DNA of 64,000 bases from Sporosarcina sp. FSL K6-2383 (lineage in GTDB: Bacteria; Bacillota; Bacilli; Bacillales_A; Planococcaceae). Made by a program: the position numbers and the translations under genes. Positions 9,164-17,504 of the stretch are shown piece by piece. Position 1 is the stretch's first letter; each line of letters opens with the position of its first letter. The notes beneath the pieces are model-generated. The model saw nothing but the letters and a program-made list of their open reading frames with translations, had not been told where the DNA came from and searched no databases. The DNA is taken from contig NZ_CP152017.1 of the NCBI RefSeq assembly GCF_038618305.1, positions 3,600,001 through 3,664,000 on the forward strand, in the 5' to 3' direction.

Positions 9164-9486
9164 AGTTTTCTAACCCTCCTCTATAGTATCCTAGTATCTA
9201 TATGTGGCTTTGAATGACGAAGCCACGTACATATGCCTATAAGTAGATGAATGGGTCAAGCACTTACTAGATCTTTTTCATTAACTACAATATTAAAGTG
9301 CTTTTTTATCGCTACCTTCCACTTTCAGACTCGTCCACTCTGCCTTATCTACGTCCTATGTACGTATTCTACAATCAACCCTTGCTATTTTATGGGTGCT
9401 TTTAACTTTAAAAAGTGAGCTGCCGGCACAGTAAAAAATTCACTGAATACATTGGTAGTAGACTTAAAATAAAAGGTGGGATTTTT
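9164..9486. promoter_or_regulatory. divergent intergenic region of the spore-coat locus
   Basis: This 323-base stretch separates the CotB-like genes from the cotG-like gene and should hold late sporulation promoters for both sides. I found no convincing SigK -35/-10 pair by eye. A hairpin (GTGGCTT with AAGCCAC, about 9204-9226) lies in the leader of the minus-strand gene. No other gene is visible. Confidence 0.4.
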
Positions 9487-9681
9487 ATGCCAAAAGGAAA
9501 AAAAGCTAGAGCCGGTCAAAATTCAACAGATGGAAATGCATCGACAGGTAACGCGTCAGCAGGTAACGCTTCGACAGGTAATGGTAATGCATCGGAAGGT
9601 GCCGCGTCAAAAGGTCATGCATCAAAAGGTAAGTCCTCAAAAGGCAATAATTCATCGGGTTCACGTAAAAGTCGTCGTTAG
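9487..9681 (+). CDS. CotG-like small Ser/Gly/Lys/Asn-rich coat protein
   Basis: The 64-residue protein is almost all low complexity. It opens with a basic MPKGKKARAG, has repeated G-N-A-S-T/A units in the middle and S-K-G-H/K/N units after that, and ends SRKSRR. It lies directly upstream of cotH and opposite the CotB-like genes, the place cotG holds in the B. subtilis cotB-cotG-cotH locus. CotG-type proteins are Ser/Lys-rich substrates of the CotH kinase, so this is a candidate CotH target; that is inference. The ATG at 9487 follows AAAGGTGG; the longer frame from 9415 has no such site. Composition differs sharply from its neighbours. Confidence 0.68.
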   Translation: MPKGKKARAGQNSTDGNASTGNASAGNASTGNGNASEGAASKGHASKGKSSKGNNSSGSRKSRR

Positions 9682-9697
9682 CAACGATTGATTAGCC

Positions 9698-9735
9698 ACT
9701 TACGCTTGAACAATCATCCTTTGATCAAGCGTAAG
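9698..9735 (+). terminator. intercistronic hairpin between cotG-like and cotH
   Basis: A perfect 12-bp stem (ACTTACGCTTGA with TCAAGCGTAAGT) has no T-run after it. It could partly stop or stabilise the transcript, so that the small protein is made in excess over the kinase. Confidence 0.5.
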
Positions 9736-9769
9736 TAGCAGATTGAATAATTGAAAGGAAAGAAGTTTA

Positions 9770-10855
9770 ATGTCCCATTTAATTCCTTCTTATGCTTTAA
9801 TACTTAAGGAAAAGGATTTAAAAGAATTACGGGGTGATTTATGGAACGATGATCCTGTCCCTGCTTCTTTACAGGTTGAAGGCACTACATATGACGTTGA
9901 TATTGCCTATCGGGGATCCTATACACGCAAATTCCGAAAAAGATCCTATCGCATCGAGTTTATCGACCCAAAAACATTCTCCGGAGCCCGCGAAATTCAT
10001 CTAAATGCCGAATACAAAGACCCTTCCTTATTCCGCAGTAAACTTTCCTTCGACTTCTTCAATGATATAGGTGTTTTATCACCAGAAAGTCAGCATGTTA
10101 ATTTGACTAGAAACGGTTCCCTCAAAGGTGTCTATTTACAATTAGAATCTGTTGATGAGTTTTTCTTACAAAAGAGGGGACTCCCTTCTGGTCCTATTTA
10201 CTACGCAGCCAACAATGATGCCAATTTTTCCTTGATGAGAGATGAAAAGATGAAAGAGACACTACTTTCTGGTTATCAAAGGGCTATTGGAGAACCGTCC
10301 GATGATGAACTCCTCCTCGAACTAATAAATAAAATAAATACCGTGCCTCTAGCTGATTTCCCTCATGAAATTTCTCAGTCTTTCAATATTGATAGATTGT
10401 TACGCTGGCTTGCTGGGGCTGTTTGCACAATGAATAATGATGGCTTCACGCACAACTATGCACTGTATCGCAATAGTGGGACGGGTCTATTTGAAATTAT
10501 CCCTTGGGACTATGACGCGACTTGGGGCAGAAAGGTCGACGGAGGAATCATGCCATACGATTACGTTCCTTTAGAAGGTAAAAAGAGCAATCACCTTTGC
10601 TACCTTCTTATGCGCGTTCCGGAATTCCGGAAATTTTACCGTGACATCTTGGAAGAAATTTTGGAAACTAAGTTTACAGTTGATTATATGGAAAGCAACG
10701 TAGTTTCCCTACATGAAGCTCTAAGGCCACATATCCTTCTTGACCCTTATAAAAAAAGTAAGATTGATGCATTTGATAGTGAACCTGAGCTCATATTTCA
10801 ATTTATTCGCGACCGTAATAGCTTTTTGAAAGAACAATTTGTAAATTTTAATTGA
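9770..10855 (+). CDS. cotH: spore coat protein kinase CotH
   Basis: CotH is an atypical protein kinase of the spore coat that phosphorylates CotB and CotG and is needed for outer-coat assembly. The 361 residues match the known size (about 360). Visible family marks are RGSYTRKFRKRSYRIEF near residue 48, EIHLNAEYKDPSLFRSKL near 75, GVYLQLESVDEFF near 124, and the metal-binding IIPWDYDATWGR near 245. The ATG follows AAAGGAAAG. The SET-domain gene starts 28 bases downstream and may share the transcript. Confidence 0.93.
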   Translation: MSHLIPSYALILKEKDLKELRGDLWNDDPVPASLQVEGTTYDVDIAYRGSYTRKFRKRSYRIEFIDPKTFSGAREIHLNAEYKDPSLFRSKLSFDFFNDIGVLSPESQHVNLTRNGSLKGVYLQLESVDEFFLQKRGLPSGPIYYAANNDANFSLMRDEKMKETLLSGYQRAIGEPSDDELLLELINKINTVPLADFPHEISQSFNIDRLLRWLAGAVCTMNNDGFTHNYALYRNSGTGLFEIIPWDYDATWGRKVDGGIMPYDYVPLEGKKSNHLCYLLMRVPEFRKFYRDILEEILETKFTVDYMESNVVSLHEALRPHILLDPYKKSKIDAFDSEPELIFQFIRDRNSFLKEQFVNFN

Positions 10856-10883
10856 ATGAGGAATTATTGAAAGGAGATACATT

Positions 10884-11270
10884 GTGCAGCCAATATGCAT
10901 AAAAGATACCGGTAAGTATGGCAGGGGAATCTATGCTACGCGTGATATTAAAACAGGTGAAATCATCGAGGTATCGCCTGTTTTAATATCGCATAAAAAT
11001 GAATGGAAGTATTTACAGAAGACTATCCTTTTTGATTACTGCTTTACTTGGGGTAACAATTATGAGCATATTGCAATTGCGCTAGGGTATGGATCACTTT
11101 ATAACCACTCCTATACTCCCAATGCAACGTTTGATAATAATACAGATAATTTGTCAATCGATTTTTATGCGCTAGATGACATTAAGATGGGTGATGAAAT
11201 TACTATAAATTATAATGAGCATGCCAATGATAGATCTCCATTATGGTTTGATGTCATATCTGTTGATTAA
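10884..11270 (+). CDS. SET-domain protein, C-terminus altered by a mobile element
   Basis: A compact 128-residue SET domain, the fold of lysine methyltransferases. It shows KYGRGIYATRDIKTGE at the start, ALGYGSLYNHSYTPNA (the NH motif of the cofactor pocket) and MGDEITINYNEH near the end. Bacterial stand-alone SET proteins are poorly understood. The GTG start follows AAGGAG. The last three residues and stop are supplied by the inverted end of the 621-bp element inserted at 11259. Joining the flanks across the 15-bp duplication restores an ending WFDVID followed by TGA, so the change is minimal. Location after cotH suggests sporulation expression, which is untested. Confidence 0.82.
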   Translation: MQPICIKDTGKYGRGIYATRDIKTGEIIEVSPVLISHKNEWKYLQKTILFDYCFTWGNNYEHIAIALGYGSLYNHSYTPNATFDNNTDNLSIDFYALDDIKMGDEITINYNEHANDRSPLWFDVISVD

Positions 11271-11879
11271 CCATTTACTTGTATAAATTGTAACTAAAAA
11301 AAGGATTGAAACCCCATTTTCACTGGACTATTTCCGGTTCGCTTTCGGCGAAATATTCAAGACATAATTACCGGGGAGCAAGTGTGGCTACAATGTTTAA
11401 GTGAAAAATGCAGTTGCTTGGAAAGAAAAGAATAGAATAGATGACTTTCTATAAAGGACGTAAGTGCTCGAAGATGCAATTTCGGGCACTCTTGCACATT
11501 GTATAAAGTGTTGTTACTTTACTTTTTAGCAAGCCCTATAAGAAAGTGACACTTTATAAACTAAAAATGGAAAAGACCATGGTGAAAGCTTCGGTCGCCA
11601 AAATTGCATCCTTGGCGGCTCTTTCCAGTTAGAAGCCATCTATTCCCTCGTCCCCAAAAGCATTAGCACTTCATGTATCTGCATTTTTGGAGAGCGGCGG
11701 ATGAACGACCACTATACGATTACCCAAAAGAATGAATAGGGATGCGGCGAAGTCGCATCCCTATTCATAAAACAGCACGGTTATTGTATAGAAGTCGTTC
11801 AATCCCAAAGCGGTCAAAAGCGTCTAGACGCAGAGCGCCTAGTGTTTAATTAAGTTATGTTTGGTTAAATCAACAGACG
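11259..11879 (+). mobile_element. structured non-coding element, copy 1
   Basis: A 621-bp segment without convincing ORFs. Its ends are inverted: TCTGTTGATTAACC at the left and GGTTAAATCAACAGA(CG) at the right. It is flanked by a perfect 15-bp direct repeat, TGGTTTGATGTCATA, at 11244-11258 and 11880-11894, a clear insertion footprint. It aligns along its length with 21574-22254 and with the reverse of 38989-41459. It lacks a block of about 120 bases that the other two have. Internal hairpins lie at 11463-11490, 11594-11619 and 11732-11768. No transposase is encoded, so it must be mobilised in trans or by an RNA route. Confidence 0.85.
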
Positions 11880-11917
11880 TGGTTTGATGTCATAGATTGA
11901 ACAGGAAACACTATAGA

Positions 11918-11946
11918 AAAACCACTGTGAATACTCACAATGGTTT
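11918..11946 (-). terminator. terminator of the sugar-sensing operon
   Basis: On the minus strand AACCATTGTGA pairs with TCACAGTGGTT and is followed by TTT, downstream of the binding-protein stop at 12034. Confidence 0.7.
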
Positions 11947-12033
11947 CAGGTAGTCTCGATATACTTTCAAGGTTAGCCCATTTTTCAAATCTATTTCTTC
12001 ATTTCCACGGTTAGCCATTTAAAATACTCATTC

Positions 12034-13107
12034 TTATTCCTTTGATGTCGCTCGGTACACATCCTCTAAAGAATGGAATCCATCTGCAATGACTGTACTT
12101 TCCACATTGTCTTTATCTACCGCAGTGGGTGTTAACAACACGGAAGGGACTTCAATTTTACCATTATTCACTTTCCGTTCTGTAATTACGTCCTCACCTT
12201 TAGCCATTGCAACCGCTAATTTTGCAATTTCCTGCGAAAGCATATGAAGGGGCTTATAGACCGTCATCGTTTGTGTCCCAGCAACAATACGCTGTACCCC
12301 TGCCAAATCCGCATCCTGTCCAGTAACCGGCACTTGACCCGCTAACCCTACAGCTGCAAGTGCTTGGATGACTCCGCCTGCTGTCGCATCATTCGCAACA
12401 ATCACCGCATCAATTTGCATATTTGTCGTTCGAAGGGCTTCTTCCATATTGGCTTTTGCATTCACCGGAGTCCAATCCTTCGTCCACTGATCATAGACGA
12501 TGGTAATATCACCCCGTTCAATATAGGGACGCAGTACATTAAATACACCTTTTTTCAATAAATGCGCATTGTTATCCGTAATCGCACCACCAATAAAGAC
12601 GTAATTCCCCTTCGGCACGAGTGCAGTAATCGCTTCGGCCTGCAACTCACCCACCCGCTCATTATCAAAAGATACATACAAATCAAGATCCGCATTTTTA
12701 ACAAGCCTGTCATAAGCAATAACTTTTATTCCCTCAAGATGTGCCTTGTGGACAATCGCGGCTGTCGCCTCAGAATTATGTGGAACAATGACTAAAAGAT
12801 CAATCCCGCTTTGAATCAGCGTCTCTGCCTGTGATATCTGAAGCGCATCATTCCCATATGCCGCAACAATCTCGACCTCGGCTCCCAGTGCTTCGACAGA
12901 TTCCTTAAACATTTCACGGTCTCTCAGCCACCGTTCTTCAAGAAATGAATCCATCGCAAATCCAATACGAATTGGACCCTCTTTCCCAACATGAGGAACT
13001 TGTTCTTCTGGCTTAACAGCCTCCAACTCCTTCGGTGGCGTGTTTGTACAAGCACTCAGTAAGAAAAACATCCAAAAAAATAACGCGATGATTACCTTTT
13101 GTTTCAA
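12034..13107 (-). CDS. XylF-type sugar-binding lipoprotein
   Basis: A 357-residue periplasmic-binding-protein-like lipoprotein. It has a hydrophobic signal ending FLLSAC, the lipobox cysteine, and the type I sugar-binding fold (IRIGFAMDSFLEERW, VIAYDRLV, AVIVANDATAGGVIQAL, PVTGQDADLAGVQRI, MTVYKPLH). It resembles xylose/ChvE binding proteins and the ChvE-like protein at 20303. I choose the TTG at 13107 after AGGGGTG, not the TTG at 13125. It is the last gene of the SBP-kinase-regulator group and may feed the transporter or act as a sensor partner of the kinase. The true sugar is unknown. Confidence 0.8.
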   Translation of the reverse strand: MKQKVIIALFFWMFFLLSACTNTPPKELEAVKPEEQVPHVGKEGPIRIGFAMDSFLEERWLRDREMFKESVEALGAEVEIVAAYGNDALQISQAETLIQSGIDLLVIVPHNSEATAAIVHKAHLEGIKVIAYDRLVKNADLDLYVSFDNERVGELQAEAITALVPKGNYVFIGGAITDNNAHLLKKGVFNVLRPYIERGDITIVYDQWTKDWTPVNAKANMEEALRTTNMQIDAVIVANDATAGGVIQALAAVGLAGQVPVTGQDADLAGVQRIVAGTQTMTVYKPLHMLSQEIAKLAVAMAKGEDVITERKVNNGKIEVPSVLLTPTAVDKDNVESTVIADGFHSLEDVYRATSKE

Positions 13108-13116
13108 CCAATCACC

Positions 13117-13316
13117 CCTAATCAATTACGCCTCGGCGTGATTGCGTCGAGATTTTGAATTGAGCTTGCTCAATTGACTCCTTTCAAAATCTCTGACATC
13201 CGCCGGAGGCTTAACTTGAATCAGCAGGGGGTTTGAACCCCTACTGAATTGAAATGCTTTTTCGCCATTCATCCCGCCACTTATAAAAATGGGGGACTTC
13301 TGCTGAATCAAGTCAA
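13117..13316 (+). repeat. hairpin repeat family 2, copy A
   Basis: The element holds a long imperfect inverted repeat: GCCTCGGCG...GCGTC-AGATTTTGAA on the left and TTCAAAATCT...GAC-CGCCGGAGGC on the right. An inner hairpin AATTGAGC/GCTCAATT lies between them, and a tail runs to GGGGGACTTCTGCTGAATCAAG. Related copies occur at 17345-17450 and, reversed, at 27962-28255, with a tail fragment at 4574. It fills the gap between the regulator stop and the next gene. A 65-codon minus-strand ORF here is not believed. Confidence 0.8.
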
Positions 13317-14863
13317 ACTTCAACTTTTTTACTCACTAACGTTTTCCGGTATTCCTTTGGGGATACTCCGCACATTTTCTTAAACACCTTACTGAAATAA
13401 TTCGGCTCATTATAACCAATTTCAAACGTAATCTCCTTTAAACTTAGCTCTGGATCATGCATCAACTTCTTCGCTTTTTCAATTCGGCACTCCGTCAAAA
13501 AATCGATATAGTTAATGCCTAACTTTTCCTTGAACATTTTGCTGATATAAATTGGACTTAAATTGACCCTCTGCGCAAGAACATCTAGTGAAATATCCTG
13601 ATGTGAATGCTCACTAATATAGTGTTTTATTTGATGGATTTTATCAGCTTCTAACCGATCATAGTGTGTTTCGTAACTTGCATTCATTCGCTCAATCAAT
13701 AGAAGCGTCTCTGTACATAATTGACGATAATCCTGTACTTGAAAGGAGAAAAATGAAGTTTCTGTTGTAATCCCCATCTCATCCATCACCCGATGCGCAA
13801 CCCACAACAACTCGAGTACTCGCTGCTGCGTATACACTAGTGAATTCCCTGCATTCTCATACTGACGAATTAAATCCAATACGCCAGATCGAAGAGACAC
13901 CCAGTCCCCTAAGCGTATTTGGTCAAAGAAATCTTTCTGTTGTTGTTTAATCAACTGATTGTCCGTTTCTAAACTAAGAGCTGGAACATCAGAATAAAAC
14001 CGGCTTTTAACAGCCAACGTTGTATCCATTGTGGCAATTAGTGCCTCTTGATAGGACTGACGAATTTCGTCCAATGACTCATATACTTGACCTATTCCTA
14101 TAAACCAATCTGAGCCCACTTTCTCTTTATCCAACCATATAATCGAATTGGCCAATGCAATTGCCTGCGAGCGGAAGGACTTCGTTTGGTCTCGGAAAAC
14201 AATAATAGGAAGTTGCCGCCCATACAATGCACCTACCCACGCATCTCCCAATTCACGTACCTTTTCTTTAATCGGCACATAATAACGCTCTGCTTTTTCT
14301 GGTAGTAATATGACCATAACAAATTTTTCGTAAGTAGAACGAATTGCTAACATCTCGACGAGCATATCAATATGCACTTCATGTACATGGTCAAATAATA
14401 ACTGTGTCACAATATCTGTTTCTACTAATGCCAACGTCTTTTGCCACTTTTTCTGTTGTACCTGACTGATGGCCTCTATCTCACGTTCCTGCTGACATTG
14501 CTCTAATAATTTTCCTACTGTCGCTACAATTTCACTTGCTTTACTAGGCTTCAACAGATAATCTTTTACACCCAGCTTAATAGCCTGTCTCGCATAATCA
14601 AACATATCAAATGCCGTCACCATGACAAATTTGGTCGTCGGATGACTCACCTGAATTTTTTCAATGGCTTCAAGTCCCGTCATACCAGGCATCATTATAT
14701 CCATTAAAACCAAATCTGGTTGAACGATATCGGCCAATTCAATCGCCATTTTGCCATTCTTCCCTTGGTAAATCGTCAGTTCAGGGAATGCCTTTTGTAA
14801 TATCACTTGCATCCCTTCTAGCTCAGTCGGTTCATCATCCACTATAAGAAGTTTCATCATCAT
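13313..14863 (-). CDS. YesN-type response regulator with AraC DNA-binding domain
   Basis: A 516-residue two-component regulator. Residues 1-120 form a receiver domain with the acidic pocket at IVDDE, the phospho-acceptor aspartate near residue 55 in LVLMDIMMPG, and the KPSK lysine. A long middle region follows. The last 100 residues are an AraC double helix-turn-helix (DISLDVLAQRVNLSPIYISKMFKEKLG and LKEITFEIGYNEPNYFSKVFKKMCG). The start is one of three successive ATG codons after GGGAGG and overlaps the kinase gene by about 29 bases. It probably activates the sugar transport genes upstream. Confidence 0.9.
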   Translation of the reverse strand: MMMKLLIVDDEPTELEGMQVILQKAFPELTIYQGKNGKMAIELADIVQPDLVLMDIMMPGMTGLEAIEKIQVSHPTTKFVMVTAFDMFDYARQAIKLGVKDYLLKPSKASEIVATVGKLLEQCQQEREIEAISQVQQKKWQKTLALVETDIVTQLLFDHVHEVHIDMLVEMLAIRSTYEKFVMVILLPEKAERYYVPIKEKVRELGDAWVGALYGRQLPIIVFRDQTKSFRSQAIALANSIIWLDKEKVGSDWFIGIGQVYESLDEIRQSYQEALIATMDTTLAVKSRFYSDVPALSLETDNQLIKQQQKDFFDQIRLGDWVSLRSGVLDLIRQYENAGNSLVYTQQRVLELLWVAHRVMDEMGITTETSFFSFQVQDYRQLCTETLLLIERMNASYETHYDRLEADKIHQIKHYISEHSHQDISLDVLAQRVNLSPIYISKMFKEKLGINYIDFLTECRIEKAKKLMHDPELSLKEITFEIGYNEPNYFSKVFKKMCGVSPKEYRKTLVSKKVEV

Positions 14864-16304
14864 TTTCCTCCCTTACCGTTGGAATTTGTATGACTACCCT
14901 TGTCCCTCGCCCTTCTCTACTATCAATCGTAACGATATTCTCTTGTCCGTAAAACAAATACAATCTTTTTACGACATTTTGAAAGCCTATACCCGTGGAA
15001 TGCCCTTCTGTTGGGACAACATTCCCTAGCAATAACTGCTCGGTCTTCTCTTGCGTCATTCCTTGTCCACTGTCCTCGATTTCTATAATGACACCAGCGA
15101 CATCCCTTTTAATAGTAAACCAAATAGTACCGCCATTCTCCTCTGGCTCAATCGCATGGATGACTGCGTTCTCAATAATCGGCTGAAGTGTTAAACCAGG
15201 AATTTTCACTTGTAGGCACGACTCATCAATGTCCATCTTAAATTGCAAACGATCTCTAAAACGCGCTTTTTGAATGTCCATATACTGATTCAATACGACC
15301 ACTTCTTCAAATAGCGTCACGGAGCGGTCAATTCGCTTCAAGTTATAACGCAGTAAACCCGCTACACTGACGATAAGATCACTCGTTTCCTCTGCACCAT
15401 CCAAATAAGCCTTTTTCGATAAAGTGTTCAATGTGTTAAATAAAAAGTGTGGATTTATTTGGCTTTGTAAGCTTTTAAATTGGCTCTCCTTCAACAATAA
15501 CTTACTTTGCTGAAGCTCATGCTCAAGCAACGCCTTTTGTTGGATTTCTACTATTAAATCATTAATATTTATCCGCATCTTATCAAATGTTTTTGCCAAA
15601 AAGGCAATTTCATCGTTCGACTTCACTTCAATTTGTTGTGTAAAGCGCCCTTTAGACAATTCATTAGCCGCCTTCGTCAGTCGATGAATCGGACGTGTAA
15701 TACTGAGTGAAAACCAGTAAGTGGCTAATAATAACACAGCAGTCATCAGTAGTAGCAACCAAATACCAAGCTTTTTCAACTCCTCTGACTGCTGAATAAT
15801 ATCTCTGTAAAATCGATTTGAAGACTTTAATTCGCGGTCTAAAATCGTCAAGGTCATTTCTGATATGTACAAAGAAATACGATTTGCCTCATTGAATTGA
15901 TTGGTCGCCCCTTCCACTTCTCGCTCCTCTGAAAAGAGAATGGAACGGTTCGTCGTCTCAATAAGACTATCTATCAAATGAATATAATTCGTTACTGAAA
16001 ATGTATTTTCAGCGTTCCGTAGCTCCGCTACATCCTGCTGCACTTCTTCCAAAATAACTATGCTCTTCTCGATTTTCTGCTGATGTTGGTCTGTTGGATT
16101 GACTAAGTAATTATTTAAATGCGTAATGATTTGTTGACTAGCTGTTGTCACTTCATTCATCCGCAAATAGCGCTGTAAAATTGTATTCGATTGCTCTTGT
16201 GTTTTCTGATTATAATGTGTCAGCGTCAACCAAATAATCCCCATGATCAGGAGCATCATCGTTACTAACATCCAAATCTTTTTTTGAATCGTTGTCGTTG
16301 TCAT
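14835..16304 (-). CDS. YesM-type sensor histidine kinase
   Basis: An about 489-residue membrane kinase. One transmembrane helix lies near residues 10-28, an extracytoplasmic domain of about 150 residues follows, and a second helix lies near 185-203. A HAMP linker (SITRPIHRLTKAANELSKGRF) comes next. The histidine is in SQINPHFLFNTLNTLS, and the ATPase part has LQPIIENAVIHAIEP and GQGMTQEKTE. The ATG overlaps the upstream stop by one base, so translation is coupled to the binding protein. Together they form a likely three-component sugar sensor: lipoprotein or anchored binding protein, kinase, regulator. Confidence 0.9.
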   Translation of the reverse strand: MTTTTIQKKIWMLVTMMLLIMGIIWLTLTHYNQKTQEQSNTILQRYLRMNEVTTASQQIITHLNNYLVNPTDQHQQKIEKSIVILEEVQQDVAELRNAENTFSVTNYIHLIDSLIETTNRSILFSEEREVEGATNQFNEANRISLYISEMTLTILDRELKSSNRFYRDIIQQSEELKKLGIWLLLLMTAVLLLATYWFSLSITRPIHRLTKAANELSKGRFTQQIEVKSNDEIAFLAKTFDKMRININDLIVEIQQKALLEHELQQSKLLLKESQFKSLQSQINPHFLFNTLNTLSKKAYLDGAEETSDLIVSVAGLLRYNLKRIDRSVTLFEEVVVLNQYMDIQKARFRDRLQFKMDIDESCLQVKIPGLTLQPIIENAVIHAIEPEENGGTIWFTIKRDVAGVIIEIEDSGQGMTQEKTEQLLLGNVVPTEGHSTGIGFQNVVKRLYLFYGQENIVTIDSREGRGTRVVIQIPTVREENDDETSYSG

Positions 16305-17281
16305 CACTCTTCACCTTTCGCTTCAATCATTCGCGTTTCGGTGAGATAACCGTTTGAATCAAGTGGAACAGTCTTGCCTGATATCCATTCCATCATTCTT
16401 TTTACACTCTCACTACCCATCTTTTCCGGCTTCTGCCCTAAAACCCCATCGAGTTTGCCTTGCGCTAGGAGGGTAGTTGACTCCACTCCATCATCAAACG
16501 TGTAAATATAATAAGGTTTCACTTGCGTGCGTCTCTCAATTTCTTGAATCATCGGACCTGTATAATTTGCATTGATTGTGATAAAGGCGGTGGCACTAGG
16601 GACTTCATTCATCACCCTTTGCATCGTAGCAATTACTTGTTCCTTTGTATCAGCTGTCTCCTTCACAATCATACTGATATTTGGAAACTTACCTAATATA
16701 TCTTGAATACCATCCAAACGCTCTTTTTGATAATGGGCTTGTTGTTGATCACCAAGAATAACGACTTCACCTGATGTCCCCATTTCGTCTATCAATTGAC
16801 TGGCTACTATTTCCCCTGCTAAATACTGGTCTGAACCAATATATGTTTTGCGCAAACTTTCTTCTACAGGTACGTCATTTGCTACGGTAATGACAGGTAT
16901 TCCATAAAAAGCTGCCTTCACCTTTGTGAGCTCTTTGAATTCCTCATTATCGAGTCCCTGCACGATAATGCCGTCTACCTTCGAATGAATGGCAACCTCC
17001 ATCTTCTTCAAAAAAGCATCTTTGTTATTGCCATAACTTCCCCATACTTCAAGCTGAACATTTTCTTCTTTTGCTTGCTGAATAGCCCCTTGTCCCACTA
17101 AATTCCAAAAAGGGGTGTCCAGCTCTTGCGTAATGAGTACAAGACGAATAGTTGCCGGTGCCGAGGAGAGGTTAGCAGGCATTTCACTCGTTGAACGGAA
17201 TGCCTTAACAGCTGACAGTACCGTCATATAGGTAAAAACAACAATGAGTACAACAAGTATAAGCACAACTTTCTTCCGCAT
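16304..17281 (-). CDS. RbsB-type sugar-binding protein, likely sensor subunit
   Basis: About 325 residues with a single N-terminal hydrophobic helix (VVLILVVLIVVFTYMTVLSAV) and no lipobox cysteine, so it is probably membrane-anchored. The rest is a type I periplasmic binding fold (LVLITQELDTPFWNLVGQGA, DGIIVQGLDNEEF, TVANDVPVEES, YTFDDGVESTTLL). The direct translational overlap with the kinase and the anchored N-terminus suggest it senses a sugar for the kinase rather than feeding the transporter. The start is uncertain: the ATG at 17281 is close to a GGGGGAGG, and an ATG at 17314 is also possible. Confidence 0.8.
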   Translation of the reverse strand: MRKKVVLILVVLIVVFTYMTVLSAVKAFRSTSEMPANLSSAPATIRLVLITQELDTPFWNLVGQGAIQQAKEENVQLEVWGSYGNNKDAFLKKMEVAIHSKVDGIIVQGLDNEEFKELTKVKAAFYGIPVITVANDVPVEESLRKTYIGSDQYLAGEIVASQLIDEMGTSGEVVILGDQQQAHYQKERLDGIQDILGKFPNISMIVKETADTKEQVIATMQRVMNEVPSATAFITINANYTGPMIQEIERRTQVKPYYIYTFDDGVESTTLLAQGKLDGVLGQKPEKMGSESVKRMMEWISGKTVPLDSNGYLTETRMIEAKGEE

Positions 17282-17344
17282 ATGCCTCCCCCTCTCTAAT
17301 CCTTTTACTTTCATCTTACCACCTGTCGAAAAATTGACAAAGTG

Positions 17345-17450
17345 CAATCAATCATGCCTTGGCGTGATTGCGTCCGGATTTTTTCGAGCTCGCTCGAAAA
17401 GTCTCCCTAAAAAAATCCGTGACATCCGCCGGAGGCTTTATCTGAATTCA
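17345..17450 (+). repeat. hairpin repeat family 2, copy B
   Basis: A short form of the repeat: TCAATCATGCC-TTGGCGTGATTGCGTCCGG on the left, an inner hairpin TTCGAGC/GCTCGAA, and TCCGTGACATCCGCCGGAGGC on the right. The inner stem differs from copy A by paired changes (AATTGAGC/GCTCAATT there). The tail found in A and C is missing. Confidence 0.75.
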
Positions 17451-17454
17451 GATA

Positions 17455-17492
17455 AATAACTAGGCACCCTAATTATAGGGTGCCTAGTTATT
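17455..17492 (-). terminator. terminator after mmsB
   Basis: A perfect 16-bp stem (AATAACTAGGCACCCT with AGGGTGCCTAGTTATT) lies 13 bases past the permease stop. It separates the transport genes from the sensor genes, so the latter may depend on read-through or their own promoter. Confidence 0.75.
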
Positions 17493-17504
17493 CTACTATT
17501 CTCT

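Noticed and set aside
9415..9486. N-terminal extension of the CotG-like protein
   Set aside because: The ATG at 9487 has AAAGGTGG at the right distance; the extension has a different composition and no ribosome site.
13126..13323. 65-codon minus-strand ORF between the regulator and the binding protein
   Set aside because: It lies wholly in repeat copy A, has no ribosome site, and its frame is not kept in the other repeat copies.
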